A stretch of DNA of 47,737 nucleotides from SZUA-521 sp041738285 (GCA_041738285.1 JBGSQB010000080.1:1-47737), one strand, 5' to 3'. Shown: positions 1 through 7,666, counted from the stretch's first letter. Made by a program: numbers and translations. The notes: a model not told the origin generated them from the sequence alone.

Positions 1-976
1 CACCCGTCACGTTTGCGTAGCCTGCGGGGAATCGCGGCGGCGCCGTGGGACCGTCGTTGCCTACCGCCGCCACCACGAGGTGGCCGCGAGCCAGCACCTG
101 GCGCACGACGCGTTCGATGAGTCGGTTGGTGGGGCCCACCAGACTGACGTTGATGACACCGACCTCGGCGCCGACCAGCCAACCGAATGCCAATGCCAGC
201 GAATCGGCCGCGCCACCGACCGGTTGGTTGCAGTACACGTCGGCGGCGAACAGGCGTGCTGCCGGCGCGGCACCGCGGAAGTCGGCACTTGCAGCGACGA
301 GCAGCGACGCAACCGATGTGCCATGGCTGTCGGGAAGCGGTTCCTCGCAGCCCCAGGTGACCACAGAGCCGGGGACGAACACCGGATGAGTCACATCCAC
401 GCCCGTATCGATCATGCCGATTCGCGGCGATGCGTCGTCCACGGCCGCCACGATCGAGTCGCTCGCCGCTGTCGTTGCCATGGGCGACGAATCGCCCGCG
501 CTGCCGAGGTAGAGGTGGTTGAAGTCGTAGCTGCCGTCCGGATCCAGGCGTTCAAGGTCACGCAGCGCCCGCCGCGTGCTCAGTTCGGGCGGTGGCCGCA
601 GCACGACCGTCGACAATCCGAGCCCTTCGATCTGTTCGCGCCGCAGCACCGTGTAGCCTTTGGCGAGCGCCGCAGCCAGCGCCGCATCGCTCGGCGCGAT
701 GGCGATGAGTTCGCTGCGGACGATGGGCTCGCCGTTGGGATCGCGCTCCAGACGATCCCGATGGGCGCGCAACAGTCGATCGACACGGATTTTGCGCGCC
801 TCGGCCAGCCGAGAAACTGCAGTGCGGGTGGTGCGATCGACATCCACCGGCAACCCCTGTACCGGTACCGATGGCACGGGTACGCCCGGCACGCCGACCT
901 GAGACCAGGCCTGGGAGGCGGCGCACACGATGGCAACGCGGCACACCAACTCGATCGATTTGACGATTCGCCACAT
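1..976 (-). CDS. Subtilisin-like serine peptidase (S8 family), 3' end outside window
   Basis: This is an exported subtilase whose C-terminal part runs off the left edge; 325 codons are present. The N-terminus from the ATG at 976 is hydrophobic (about residues 4-22) and ends in a plausible signal peptidase site, so the protein is probably secreted. A long propeptide-like stretch follows. The catalytic Asp motif IGMIDTGVDVTHPVF has Asp190, and the catalytic His motif HGTSVASL has His218. Further on come the substrate-binding segment around INVSLVGP and the AVGNDGP segment. The GTSxA serine motif would lie beyond the window, so activity cannot be confirmed. The gene is divergent from an ECF sigma factor 106 bp away, which suggests a shared promoter region and possible control by that sigma factor. 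Open frames on the plus strand across this region are antisense shadows. Confidence 0.88.
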   Translation of the reverse strand, partial: MWRIVKSIELVCRVAIVCAASQAWSQVGVPGVPVPSVPVQGLPVDVDRTTRTAVSRLAEARKIRVDRLLRAHRDRLERDPNGEPIVRSELIAIAPSDAALAAALAKGYTVLRREQIEGLGLSTVVLRPPPELSTRRALRDLERLDPDGSYDFNHLYLGSAGDSSPMATTAASDSIVAAVDDASPRIGMIDTGVDVTHPVFVPGSVVTWGCEEPLPDSHGTSVASLLVAASADFRGAAPAARLFAADVYCNQPVGGAADSLALAFGWLVGAEVGVINVSLVGPTNRLIERVVRQVLARGHLVVAAVGNDGPTAPPRFPAGYANVTG

Positions 977-1082
977 AGTCTGCCTAGTCTAGATTGCGCG
1001 CATGGAGACAGTACGAGTCACGCGAGATATTTCTTCCATGGCTGGGATGAATTGCCCATGCACGTTCGTTTAACAGGAAGCG

Positions 1083-1583
1083 ATGAGTAGTCCATCGACA
1101 CAGATGCGCGACGAAGTGGTTGCACTGCTGCCACGGCTGCGCCGCTTTGCGCGCACGCTGACGCGGGACCGAAGCGATGCCGACGATGTCGTGCAGATCG
1201 CGGTGGAACGTGCGCTGGTGCGCCACGACCAATGGCGGCCGGGTTCGCGCCTGGACAGCTGGCTGTTTGGCATCGTCCGCAATGCCTGGATCGACGAGGT
1301 GCGCGCGCGCAGCCGGCGCAGCGCGGTGTTTGCACCGGAAGAAGCCGGCGAGCACATCGGCAACCCGGCCACCGATGAGGACTTCGATATGCGAGCGATA
1401 CGTAACGCGCTGTTCGAATTGCCGGAAGAACAGCGCTGCGTCGTCAGCCTCGTGCTCATCGAGGGCCTGTCCTACCAGGAAGCCGCCGATGCGCTGGAGA
1501 TTCCAATTGGTACGGTAACCAGCCGCCTCGCCCGCGGGCGAGCCACCTTGCAGACGCAACTTGCGCAGGAACTGGCGCCATGA
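1083..1583 (+). CDS. ECF-type RNA polymerase sigma factor
   Basis: A sigma70-family factor of the extracytoplasmic function class, 166 residues, the usual size. Region 2 spans about residues 15-80 and includes the DADDVVQIAVERAL core-binding helix and the SWLFGIVRNAWIDEVR segment. Region 4 spans about residues 105-160, with ELPEEQRCVVSLVLIEGLSY followed by a helix-turn-helix ending in GTVTSRLARGRATL. An AGGAAG ribosome site lies just before the ATG. The stop overlaps the start of the next gene by 4 bp (ATGA), so the two are translationally coupled. The downstream gene is a membrane anti-sigma candidate and a subtilase is divergent, so the sigma factor probably responds to an envelope signal. 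The target promoter could not be recognised. Confidence 0.93.
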   Translation: MSSPSTQMRDEVVALLPRLRRFARTLTRDRSDADDVVQIAVERALVRHDQWRPGSRLDSWLFGIVRNAWIDEVRARSRRSAVFAPEEAGEHIGNPATDEDFDMRAIRNALFELPEEQRCVVSLVLIEGLSYQEAADALEIPIGTVTSRLARGRATLQTQLAQELAP

Positions 1584-2320
1584 AGATCGACGAAGAAATC
1601 CTGATGGCCTACGCCGACGGTGAGCTGGACACCGCAGCGCGTACCACGGTGGAGGCGGCTCTACTCGAAGATCCAGCGCTCGCCGCACGCGTGGCAGCGC
1701 ACCGCACGCTGCGCGAGCAGATGCGCAGCGCATTTGCCTCAGAACTCGATGAACCGGTGCCGTCGCAGCTACTCGCAGCGGCGCGCGGCGAGCCGAAAAT
1801 TACCGTTGCGCGATTGGACGATGCACGCAAACGGGTTCACGCAGATCCACGAACCAACTGGTCGTGGCCGCAGTGGAGTGCGATGGCAGCAAGCGTCGTG
1901 TTCGGTGTGGTGATCGGCCAGTTCACGCTGCGCGCACCCGCAGACGACTTCTACAGCAGCGAATCCGGTGCCATCGTCGCTGCGGGCCAGCTCGATCACG
2001 CACTCACCGCTGCGCTCGCCAACGATGGGAGCGATCACGTCAACATCGGCATCAGTTTTCGCGACCGCGCAGGCGTCTACTGTCGCAGCTTCGCTCGCCT
2101 GGGCGAGGTGTCCGTGACCGGGCTCGCGTGTCGCGACGGCAACACCTGGCGTGTGGATATTCTGGAGCGCGGGGCAACGCAGGCGGAGATGGGACCGGGG
2201 TTTCGCACCGCCGGTTCCATGGTTTCGCCCGCGGTTGCCGCTGTGATCGCCGCCCGCGCTGAGGGCGACATGCTCGACCGCGACGCTGAGCTCGCTGCAC
2301 GCGAGCGCGGCTGGCAATGA
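1580..2320 (+). CDS. Membrane anti-sigma factor candidate
   Basis: A single-pass membrane protein of 246 residues encoded directly after the ECF sigma factor with a 4-bp overlap. The N-terminal cytoplasmic part (EEILMAYADGELDTAART...) resembles the anti-sigma domain of RsiW/ChrR-like proteins, but the zinc-binding His/Cys set of classical ZAS domains is absent. One transmembrane helix is visible at about residues 95-117 (SAMAASVVFGVVIGQFTL). The C-terminal half would be periplasmic and contains two cysteines, near VYCRSFARLG and LACRDGNTW, that could form a disulfide. The role, sequestering the sigma factor until a periplasmic cue acts, is inferred from gene order and topology. The neighbouring secreted subtilase could be a product or a regulator of the pathway. 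Confidence 0.8.
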   Translation: MKIDEEILMAYADGELDTAARTTVEAALLEDPALAARVAAHRTLREQMRSAFASELDEPVPSQLLAAARGEPKITVARLDDARKRVHADPRTNWSWPQWSAMAASVVFGVVIGQFTLRAPADDFYSSESGAIVAAGQLDHALTAALANDGSDHVNIGISFRDRAGVYCRSFARLGEVSVTGLACRDGNTWRVDILERGATQAEMGPGFRTAGSMVSPAVAAVIAARAEGDMLDRDAELAARERGWQ

Positions 2321-2369
2321 CTGCGCGTGACCGCTGCTACACTGCGGCGCAAGTCACAGGAGCGTCTTC

Positions 2370-3308
2370 ATGACCATCGGCGCCGGCGTCGGTATCGCCA
2401 ACTTCACCTTCGATGACGCACGCGGATTCTGGCGTTGGGTCGCGTTATGCGATGAGGGCGGTGTGGATTCCATCTGGCAGTCCGACCGCATCATCGGCAC
2501 CGACCCGAGCCTCGAGTGCATGAGCGTGATGGCGGCGCTCGCAGGCGCCACGAAACGCATCAAATTCGGTATGAACGTCGCGAGCCTCGGTCTGCGCGAC
2601 CCGGTGCTGACCGCCAAAGCGTGCGCCACGATCGATGTGCTCAGCGAAGGCCGACTGCTGCCTGCCTTCGGCATCGGCAGCGCCCGCAGCCGCGACTACG
2701 CGGCCACCGGAACGCCTACCAAGGCGCGCGGCAAACGTATGGACGAGGGTCTCGAGATCCTGTCGCGCCTCTGGCGCGAGGAACACGTGACCTTCGAAGG
2801 TGAGCACTATCGGCTGGACGATGCCACGATCTCGCCGCGTCCCATCCAGAAACCATTGCCGCTGTGGGTGGGTGGTTCGGCCGCCGCGGCGGTCGAGCGT
2901 ACTGCGCGGTGGGGCACGGGATGGCAAGCAGGCATCGAGACAGCCGCGGAAATCGCGCCCGTCATCGCGGCGATCAAGTCGCGCGGCCGAGAACTCGACC
3001 GCACCATCGATGCGGATCACTTTGGCGCTGGATTCGGCTTTCGCTTCGGCCGTCCCGACGATCCCATTGCGGCGCGCTACGTGGCGGGCCTGTCGAAGCT
3101 GCTCGGCAAGCCGGCCGACAGCTACGTTGCCATCGGCGGCGCCGATGAAATTCTTGCTCGCGTTGCCGAATTCCACGCCGCCGGCGCGCACAAGTTCGTG
3201 CTGCGACCGATCGCTTTTGGCACCGCCGACATGATCGATCAGACCCAGCGCATGATCGACTCGGCGCTGCCGAGGATTGCGGCGCTGAACCGCAGACCTA
3301 CAGCTTAG
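2370..3308 (+). CDS. LLM-class F420/flavin-dependent oxidoreductase
   Basis: A 312-residue member of the bacterial luciferase-like monooxygenase superfamily (TIM barrel), which uses FMN or F420. Family features seen: a start of the type GVGIANFTFDDARGFWRWV, then WQSDRIIGTDPSLE, the strand KRIKFGMNVASLGLRDPVLTAKACATIDVLSEGRL, and the FGIGSARSRDYAATG loop near the cofactor phosphate. The C-terminal part has PLWVGGSAAAAVERTARWGTGWQ, typical of F420-dependent members. An AGGAG site lies upstream of the ATG. Because a full F420 pathway lies 4 kb downstream, F420 is the more likely cofactor, but FMN cannot be excluded. The substrate is unknown. The 3' end overlaps the convergent SDR gene by 11 bp. 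Confidence 0.88.
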   Translation: MTIGAGVGIANFTFDDARGFWRWVALCDEGGVDSIWQSDRIIGTDPSLECMSVMAALAGATKRIKFGMNVASLGLRDPVLTAKACATIDVLSEGRLLPAFGIGSARSRDYAATGTPTKARGKRMDEGLEILSRLWREEHVTFEGEHYRLDDATISPRPIQKPLPLWVGGSAAAAVERTARWGTGWQAGIETAAEIAPVIAAIKSRGRELDRTIDADHFGAGFGFRFGRPDDPIAARYVAGLSKLLGKPADSYVAIGGADEILARVAEFHAAGAHKFVLRPIAFGTADMIDQTQRMIDSALPRIAALNRRPTA

Positions 3309-4056
3309 AAACCTGCATCGCCTGGGCGACGTTGCCGCGATTCCAGGTGGGACTCACCGTCAATTCGTTGATGCAGACGTGCGTCGGCATGCGGGCGATG
3401 AACGCGATGATCTCGCCGCAGTCCTCGGACTGCACCATCTTCGCTTTCTCTTCCGCCGACACGGGCACCGGTCTGTTATCGAGGATCGGTGTTGCCACTT
3501 CGCCCGGACAGATGGCGGTACATCGCACGCCATGGATGCCGGCTTCCATGTTGAGGCTCTCGGTCATCGCGTTCATCGCATGCTTGGCCGCGCTGTAGGC
3601 AGGGCCCGTCAGCATGCTTGGATACTTGCCGGCCCATGACGAAACGTTGATCACCAGGCCATCGCGCTGGGCAATCATCGTCGGCAACACGGCCTTGGCA
3701 CAGTAGAACGCACCATCCAGATCGACACGGATGACGCGATCCCAATCGTCCAGCGTGATGTGGTGCCAGTGGCGATTGCGGGCGTTGAGGCCCGCGCTGT
3801 TGACCAGCACGTCGATGCGACCGAACCGCTCGTGCAGACGGTTCCAGACCGCGAACACGGCGGCTTTGTCAGCGACGTCGAGAGGCTCGGCGACCACCGC
3901 CTTGCCCAGGGATTGCGCGAGCGCGGTGAGCGGTTCGGGCCGCCGACCCGAGATCACCACGTGCATACCGGCAGCTGCGAGCGCACGCACGGCCGCTTCG
4001 CCGATGCCGGTCCCCGCCCCCGTGACCCACGCAACCTTGCCCGTCAGATCCCGCAT
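3298..4056 (-). CDS. Short-chain dehydrogenase/reductase (SDR)
   Basis: A classical SDR of 252 residues, using NAD(P)H to reduce or oxidise an alcohol/ketone substrate that cannot be named. The start is set at 4056, where MRDLTGKVAWVTGAG places the Rossmann strand at its usual position; an in-frame extension upstream is proline/arginine rich and unlikely to be translated. Motifs seen are TGAGTGIG (residues 12-19), the NSAG motif (86-89), active-site Ser139/Ser140, and the catalytic YSAAK pair Tyr154/Lys158. The PGEVATPI segment is typical of the family. The gene is convergent with the upstream LLM gene, overlapping it by 11 bp. Confidence 0.92.
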   Translation of the reverse strand: MRDLTGKVAWVTGAGTGIGEAAVRALAAAGMHVVISGRRPEPLTALAQSLGKAVVAEPLDVADKAAVFAVWNRLHERFGRIDVLVNSAGLNARNRHWHHITLDDWDRVIRVDLDGAFYCAKAVLPTMIAQRDGLVINVSSWAGKYPSMLTGPAYSAAKHAMNAMTESLNMEAGIHGVRCTAICPGEVATPILDNRPVPVSAEEKAKMVQSEDCGEIIAFIARMPTHVCINELTVSPTWNRGNVAQAMQVSKL

Positions 4057-4313
4057 CCCTATACTCCGCGCCCCGTTGAGACCGCCCCATTCTGGCGCAG
4101 CGCGACGTCGATGCACCACAGGGGTTCGTGGATTCCCCGATAGGCGTGGGAAAACCCAGGTGCATAGACTGGGTAAGAGCGGCAAAACGCGAGGAGATAC
4201 GGCCTAGTTGGACGCAGAAGCAGGAAATTCGCCAGATCGGGAAAGTTGGCGTAATTCTTGTTTAACAATTGGTCGGTACAGTGAGTTCGTTGAGTTTCAG
4301 TAGAGGACTAGCC
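4057..4313. other. Intergenic region between SDR and small orphan gene
   Basis: About 257 bp without a recognisable gene. It must hold the start signals of the divergent SDR (minus) and orphan (plus) genes. A GGTACAGTG half-site near 4274 resembles half of the palindrome at 6438-6450. No strong terminator or RNA gene was seen. Confidence 0.4.
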
Positions 4314-4535
4314 ATGGCAAATCGTAATAACCCCTTCGACTTCATCGACGCAGTCATCGACCCCATCCCCGGGGTCGGGCAGATCTGGGCCGACGCGATG
4401 TACACCGTGCTGGGTCTCTCAGATGCGTTCAACATGCGCAAATTCGGCACCGAGTTCCCGCCGTTGCCCGCGGCGAGCAACGTGTTCGAGTTCACGCCAA
4501 AACCCGAAGCAGAGCGGCTGTCCAAGGCTGCCTAA
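4314..4535 (+). CDS. Small hypothetical protein, 73 aa
   Basis: Not recognised. The ATG at 4314 has a GAGGAC ribosome site about 7 bases upstream; an in-frame TTG at 4269 would add 15 unlikely residues. The protein starts MANRNNPFDFIDAVIDPIPG and is rich in Pro, Phe, Ala and Asp. It has no signal peptide or clear transmembrane helix, although the segment VIDPIPGVGQIWADAMYTVLGL could be amphipathic. It sits between the divergent SDR and the PhyH dioxygenase gene, 32 bp upstream of the latter, so co-transcription with it is likely. Codon use looks like the neighbouring genes, which supports a real gene. Confidence 0.6.
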   Translation: MANRNNPFDFIDAVIDPIPGVGQIWADAMYTVLGLSDAFNMRKFGTEFPPLPAASNVFEFTPKPEAERLSKAA

Positions 4536-4567
4536 CACCGATATAGGGCCGGTGATAGCATGCCGGC

Positions 4568-5368
4568 ATGGACCTTCAGGCACATATCGACGCCGTCCGC
4601 GTCGATGGCTATACGATCATCGAGCGCGCCATCGATGGCGCGCTGATCGGTCGCATCAAGTCCGAACTTTCACCGTACCTGCAGGGCGCCCATAAGGGCC
4701 GCAACGACTTCGAGGGGTTTCACTCCGAACGCGTCTACGCGCTGCTCGCCAAGGCGCCGAGCATTGCGCAGCTGATCGAGCACCCCGATGTGATTGGCAT
4801 TGTCGATGCGTTGCTGCCGCCCAACTACCTGCTGTCCGCCGCACTCGCAATTCACGTCCACCCGGGTGAGACGCCACAGGCCTTCCATCTCGACGACGCC
4901 GGCAATGGCCTGCCGATGGCGCGGCCGCGGCCGATGCTGGGCGTGAGTACCATGTGGGCGCTGGACGACTTCACCAACGACAATGGCGCAACGGAAATGG
5001 TGGTGGGCAGTCACTTGTGGGACGCGCACCGGGTCCCGCGCGCCAGCGACGCGGTCAAAGCCACCATGCCGGCGGGATCGGTCATGGTGTTTGCCGGTAA
5101 CCTGCTGCATCGCGGTGGTGCCAACGTGAGCAGCGGCACCCGCCTTGGCATCACGCCGCAGTACTGCGCGCCGGTGATCCGACAGCTCGAGAACATGGTG
5201 CTGGCTGTGCCGCCGGCCGTTGCCGGTCAATACAGCGAGCGCATCCAGGCGCTGCTCGGCTACAGCGTGGTTGAGCCTGGCTTCATGGGCTACGTCGACG
5301 GCATGCACCCACGGCGCCTGATCGACGCCGCCTACCAGGGCCGCAAGGCGCGCGGCCTGCCGTCATAG
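4568..5368 (+). CDS. Phytanoyl-CoA dioxygenase (PhyH) family protein
   Basis: A non-heme Fe(II)/2-oxoglutarate oxygenase of 266 residues, expected to hydroxylate a small or lipid-like substrate in the cytoplasm. The iron-binding facial triad is visible as His107 and Asp109 (in QAFHLDDAGNG) and His181 (NLLHRGGANVS), with Arg192 as the likely 2-oxoglutarate carboxylate ligand (SSGTRLGITPQY). The N-terminus MDLQAHIDAVRVDGYTIIER is typical of the family. The substrate cannot be predicted; members act on acyl-CoAs, secondary metabolites and halogenation targets. The gene follows the 73-aa orphan, and its stop codon runs straight into the left arm of a 29-bp inverted repeat. Confidence 0.9.
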   Translation: MDLQAHIDAVRVDGYTIIERAIDGALIGRIKSELSPYLQGAHKGRNDFEGFHSERVYALLAKAPSIAQLIEHPDVIGIVDALLPPNYLLSAALAIHVHPGETPQAFHLDDAGNGLPMARPRPMLGVSTMWALDDFTNDNGATEMVVGSHLWDAHRVPRASDAVKATMPAGSVMVFAGNLLHRGGANVSSGTRLGITPQYCAPVIRQLENMVLAVPPAVAGQYSERIQALLGYSVVEPGFMGYVDGMHPRRLIDAAYQGRKARGLPS

Positions 5369-5457
5369 GGAAATAGGGGACAGTTGACCTATTTCCGTCG
5401 CCGCTAATGCGACTATCGTGGGCCTCGTCGGAAATAGGTCAACTGTCCCCTGTTTCC
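5369..5457. repeat. 29-bp inverted repeat pair with 31-bp loop
   Basis: The left arm (5369-5397) and right arm (5429-5457) are inverted copies matching at 28 of 29 positions. Each arm has a small palindrome of its own: GGAAATAG at one end and CTATTTCC at the other in the left arm. The loop is 31 bases. A further partial copy (AAACTGTCCC) follows at 5458. The repeat begins at the last base of the PhyH stop codon region and lies 39 bp before the end of the convergent LLM gene. This resembles RAYT/REP-type mobile palindromes more than an intrinsic terminator, since no T-run follows. Confidence 0.85.
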
Positions 5458-5495
5458 AAACTGTCCCTTCGTTCAGGTTCGGGCCCGCTATCGGG

Positions 5496-6407
5496 TTAGG
5501 TGAGGCTCGATAGAAACTCGAGCGTGCGCTCGAACGCCTGGGGATCCGTGGCAGCAATCGCGGCGGTGAAGTCGGTGATGCCGGTGCTCTCCAGACGCTT
5601 GATCTCGCTCCGCAGCGCGTTCTCATCGCCCGCGATGGCTATATCAGCCGGCCCCTTGACGCCTTCGCGATCAAGCATCGCGCGATAGGACGGCAGTTGC
5701 CCGTAGATGGTCAACTGCTTGGCAATGGTCTCCCGCGCAGCATCAGGCTTGTTGGTGAGCACGATCGGGAAACCGCCGACCACCCGCGGCGCGGCGCGTC
5801 CGGCTTCCTTTGCGGCTTTGGTGAGCGACGGCACGATGTGCTGGGTCATGGTCTTCGGGCCAACCATCCAGGTGGTCGTCCCATCGGCCAGTTCGCCCGT
5901 GAGTTTCAGCATGGCCGGTCCCAGTGCCGCGACAATGACGGGAACTTTCTTCGCACCCGGCACCGCGAGCGTGATGTTGTGCACCCGGAACTCTTCGCCA
6001 TCGAAGTTGACGGTCTCACCGCGCAGGAGCGGACCCAGCACCGACAGGTACTCACGCATGTGGCGCGCCGGCTTTGCATAAGAAAATCCGAGCATGTTCT
6101 CGATCACGATCTGGTGTGAGAGCCCGATGCCGAGGTGAAACCGGTTGCCCGTCGCCGATGCCGCCGTGAGCGCCTGCTGGGCGAGCGCGGTCGGATGACG
6201 GGGATACGTCGGCACGACGGCGGTCCCCAGTTCGATCTTGTTGGTGGCGCGGCCGATCAGCGTCAATGCGGTGATCGCATCGAACGAGAAGATGTTTGCC
6301 ATCCACACCGAGGCGAAACCAAGGGACTCCGCCCGTTGCCCGAGGGCTACCAGATCATCGATGCCGCGGGTGGTGTCATCGGCGCCGATCATCAGTCCAA
6401 TACGCAT
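5496..6407 (-). CDS. LLM-class F420-dependent oxidoreductase (MSMEG_4879-like)
   Basis: A 303-residue luciferase-like TIM-barrel oxidoreductase. The N-terminus MRIGLMIGADDTTRGIDDLV, followed by AESLGFASVWMANIFSFDAI, fits from memory the MSMEG_4879 group of predicted F420-dependent enzymes. Next come IELGTAVVPTYPRHPTALAQQ and the cofactor-phosphate loop FHLGIGLSHQIVIENMLG. The C-terminal part has PVIVAALGPAMLKLTGELADGT. It is divergent from a PPOX-like gene across a 66-bp region carrying a perfect 6+6 palindrome. The substrate is unknown. Together with the F420 operon that starts 600 bp further on, it is a good candidate for a true F420 user. Confidence 0.9.
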   Translation of the reverse strand: MRIGLMIGADDTTRGIDDLVALGQRAESLGFASVWMANIFSFDAITALTLIGRATNKIELGTAVVPTYPRHPTALAQQALTAASATGNRFHLGIGLSHQIVIENMLGFSYAKPARHMREYLSVLGPLLRGETVNFDGEEFRVHNITLAVPGAKKVPVIVAALGPAMLKLTGELADGTTTWMVGPKTMTQHIVPSLTKAAKEAGRAAPRVVGGFPIVLTNKPDAARETIAKQLTIYGQLPSYRAMLDREGVKGPADIAIAGDENALRSEIKRLESTGITDFTAAIAATDPQAFERTLEFLSSLT

Positions 6408-6437
6408 CTTCGAACTCCATGTTTGCCTAAATTTGAA

Positions 6438-6450
6438 GGTACAGTGTACC
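6438..6450. promoter_or_regulatory. Perfect palindrome, possible operator of divergent LLM and PPOX-like genes
   Basis: GGTACA-G-TGTACC, two perfect 6-bp half-sites around one base, lies midway between the divergent starts at 6407 (minus) and 6474 (plus). A second palindrome, TCTCATGAGA, lies at 6454-6463. On the minus strand the first overlaps a TACACT hexamer that could be a -10 box. Dimeric repressors of the TetR or GntR type bind such sites, but no regulator gene is adjacent. Confidence 0.4.
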
Positions 6451-6473
6451 CATTCTCATGAGAGGGACCTGGA

Positions 6474-6950
6474 GTGACTGAGGTAGCCACATTTTCCGAC
6501 ATCGAAGCGAAGTTCAATGAGGTCACGCGGCGCGTGGTGTGGGCAACCATTACCACGATCGATCGCCCGAACCGGCCGCGCTCGCGCATCCTGCACCCCG
6601 TCTGGGAGGGCAGCACCGGCTGGATCGCCACCGGCCGCAACAGCCACAAGGCCAAACATATCGCCGGCAACCCCCACATCTCGTGCACCTACTGGGATCA
6701 GAAGCACGAACAGGTGATGGCCGAGTGCAGGGCGACCTGGGCCGATGACCTGCCGACCAAGAAGCGCATCTGGGACCTCCTCAAGACCACCCCGGAGCCG
6801 GTCGGCTACGATCCCTCACTGTTCTGGAAGGACGGTCCGGAAAGCGCGGACTTCGGTGTGTTGAAGCTCACCCCCTGGCGGGTCGAGGTGTGGAGCCTCA
6901 CCGACATGGCCCAGGGTAAGCCTGCGTTGGTGTGGCGCGGCCGCGGCTGA
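6474..6950 (+). CDS. PPOX-like split beta-barrel protein (flavin/deazaflavin oxidoreductase candidate)
   Basis: A 158-residue protein of the pyridoxamine 5'-phosphate oxidase-like fold, which in bacteria binds FMN, F420, heme or biliverdin. The GTG start at 6474 has a GAGAGGG site 7 bases upstream. Family features are the strand VVWATITTIDRPNRPRSRILHPVWE, then GWIATGRNSHKAKHIAGNPHISCTYWD, where the Lys/His-rich segment normally meets the cofactor phosphate. The C-terminal strand is FGVLKLTPWRVEVWSL. It lies directly upstream of the F420 operon and divergent from an LLM gene, so it may be an FDOR-type F420 enzyme. The sequence alone does not settle the cofactor. Confidence 0.82.
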   Translation: MTEVATFSDIEAKFNEVTRRVVWATITTIDRPNRPRSRILHPVWEGSTGWIATGRNSHKAKHIAGNPHISCTYWDQKHEQVMAECRATWADDLPTKKRIWDLLKTTPEPVGYDPSLFWKDGPESADFGVLKLTPWRVEVWSLTDMAQGKPALVWRGRG

Positions 6951-6974
6951 CGCGCGCCAGGCTTGGCCTATAAT
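6947..6974 (+). promoter_or_regulatory. Sigma70-type promoter of the F420 operon
   Basis: A perfect TATAAT (-10) at 6969-6974 is preceded at 16 bp by CTGACG (6947-6952), a 4 of 6 match to TTGACA. The site overlaps the stop region of the preceding gene and lies about 30 bp upstream of the npdG ATG, so the mRNA leader would be short. No operator was recognised. Confidence 0.6.
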
Positions 6975-7003
6975 CGGCGCCTTTTGCCCTACAGGGAGAT
7001 TCC

Positions 7004-7666
7004 ATGCCCAAAGAAACCATCGCCATTCTCGGCGGCACCGGCGACCTCGGTACCGGTCTTGCCATTCGCTGGGCCAAGGCCGGCCACGAAATCATCATCG
7101 GCTCGCGGACCCAGGACAAAGCCGACGCCGCGGTCGCCGAACTGAAGAAGATCAGCCCCAAGACCGCTGCCCGCGCCATGGTGAATCCCGATGCCGCCGC
7201 CGCAGGCGACATCGTCGTCTTGACGGTGCCGTTCGAGCATCAACTGTCGACCCTCGGGTCGGTCAAGACCGGCCTCGCGGGCAAGATACTGATCGACGTC
7301 ACCGTGCCGCTGATGCCACCGAAAGTCGGCACCGTACAGTTGCCCAAGGAAGGCTCCGCCGGCAAGCGCGCCCAGGACTTTCTCGGCGACGGTGTTCATG
7401 TCGTCACCGCCTTTCAGAACATCGCGGCACACCTGCTGCAACAGGACGTCGTGATCGAGTGCGACGTGCTGGTCGCGGGTAACAAGAAGGACGCTCGGGA
7501 CAAGGTGGTCGAACTGGTAGAAGAAGCCGGCATGCGCGGGTTCCACGCGGGTCCGATCGAGAACTCCGCGGCGGCCGAAGCACTCACATCCATTCTCATT
7601 CAGATCAATCGGCGTCACGACATCTCCCATTCGGGCATCAAAATCGTCGGCCAGGCAGATCACTGA
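7004..7666 (+). CDS. npdG: NADPH-dependent F420 reductase (F420H2:NADP+ oxidoreductase)
   Basis: This enzyme exchanges hydride between NADP(H) and F420, and in an aerobe probably makes F420H2 from NADPH. It has 220 residues, the usual size. A Rossmann fold is plain: IAILGGTGDLGTGLA with Gly10, Gly11, Gly13 and Gly16, then IIIGSRTQDKAD, whose Ser-Arg after strand 2 fits NADP(H) preference. Also typical are DIVVLTVPFEHQ, KILIDVTVPL and HVVTAFQNIAAHLL, close to the fold of archaeal Fno. An AGGGAG ribosome site precedes the ATG. It is the first gene of a five-gene operon with cofE, cofD, cofC and fbiC, with a 6-bp gap to cofE, which ties supply and reduction of the cofactor together. Confidence 0.93.
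   Translation: MPKETIAILGGTGDLGTGLAIRWAKAGHEIIIGSRTQDKADAAVAELKKISPKTAARAMVNPDAAAAGDIVVLTVPFEHQLSTLGSVKTGLAGKILIDVTVPLMPPKVGTVQLPKEGSAGKRAQDFLGDGVHVVTAFQNIAAHLLQQDVVIECDVLVAGNKKDARDKVVELVEEAGMRGFHAGPIENSAAAEALTSILIQINRRHDISHSGIKIVGQADH

Noticed and set aside
80..1090. Long plus-strand open frame (336 codons) at the left end
   Set aside because: It is antisense to the subtilase, whose catalytic Asp and His motifs are clear on the minus strand; the plus frame is Arg/His rich with no domain.
5369..5457. Inverted repeat as an intrinsic terminator
   Set aside because: The loop is 31 bases and no T-run follows, so a repeat element is the better explanation.
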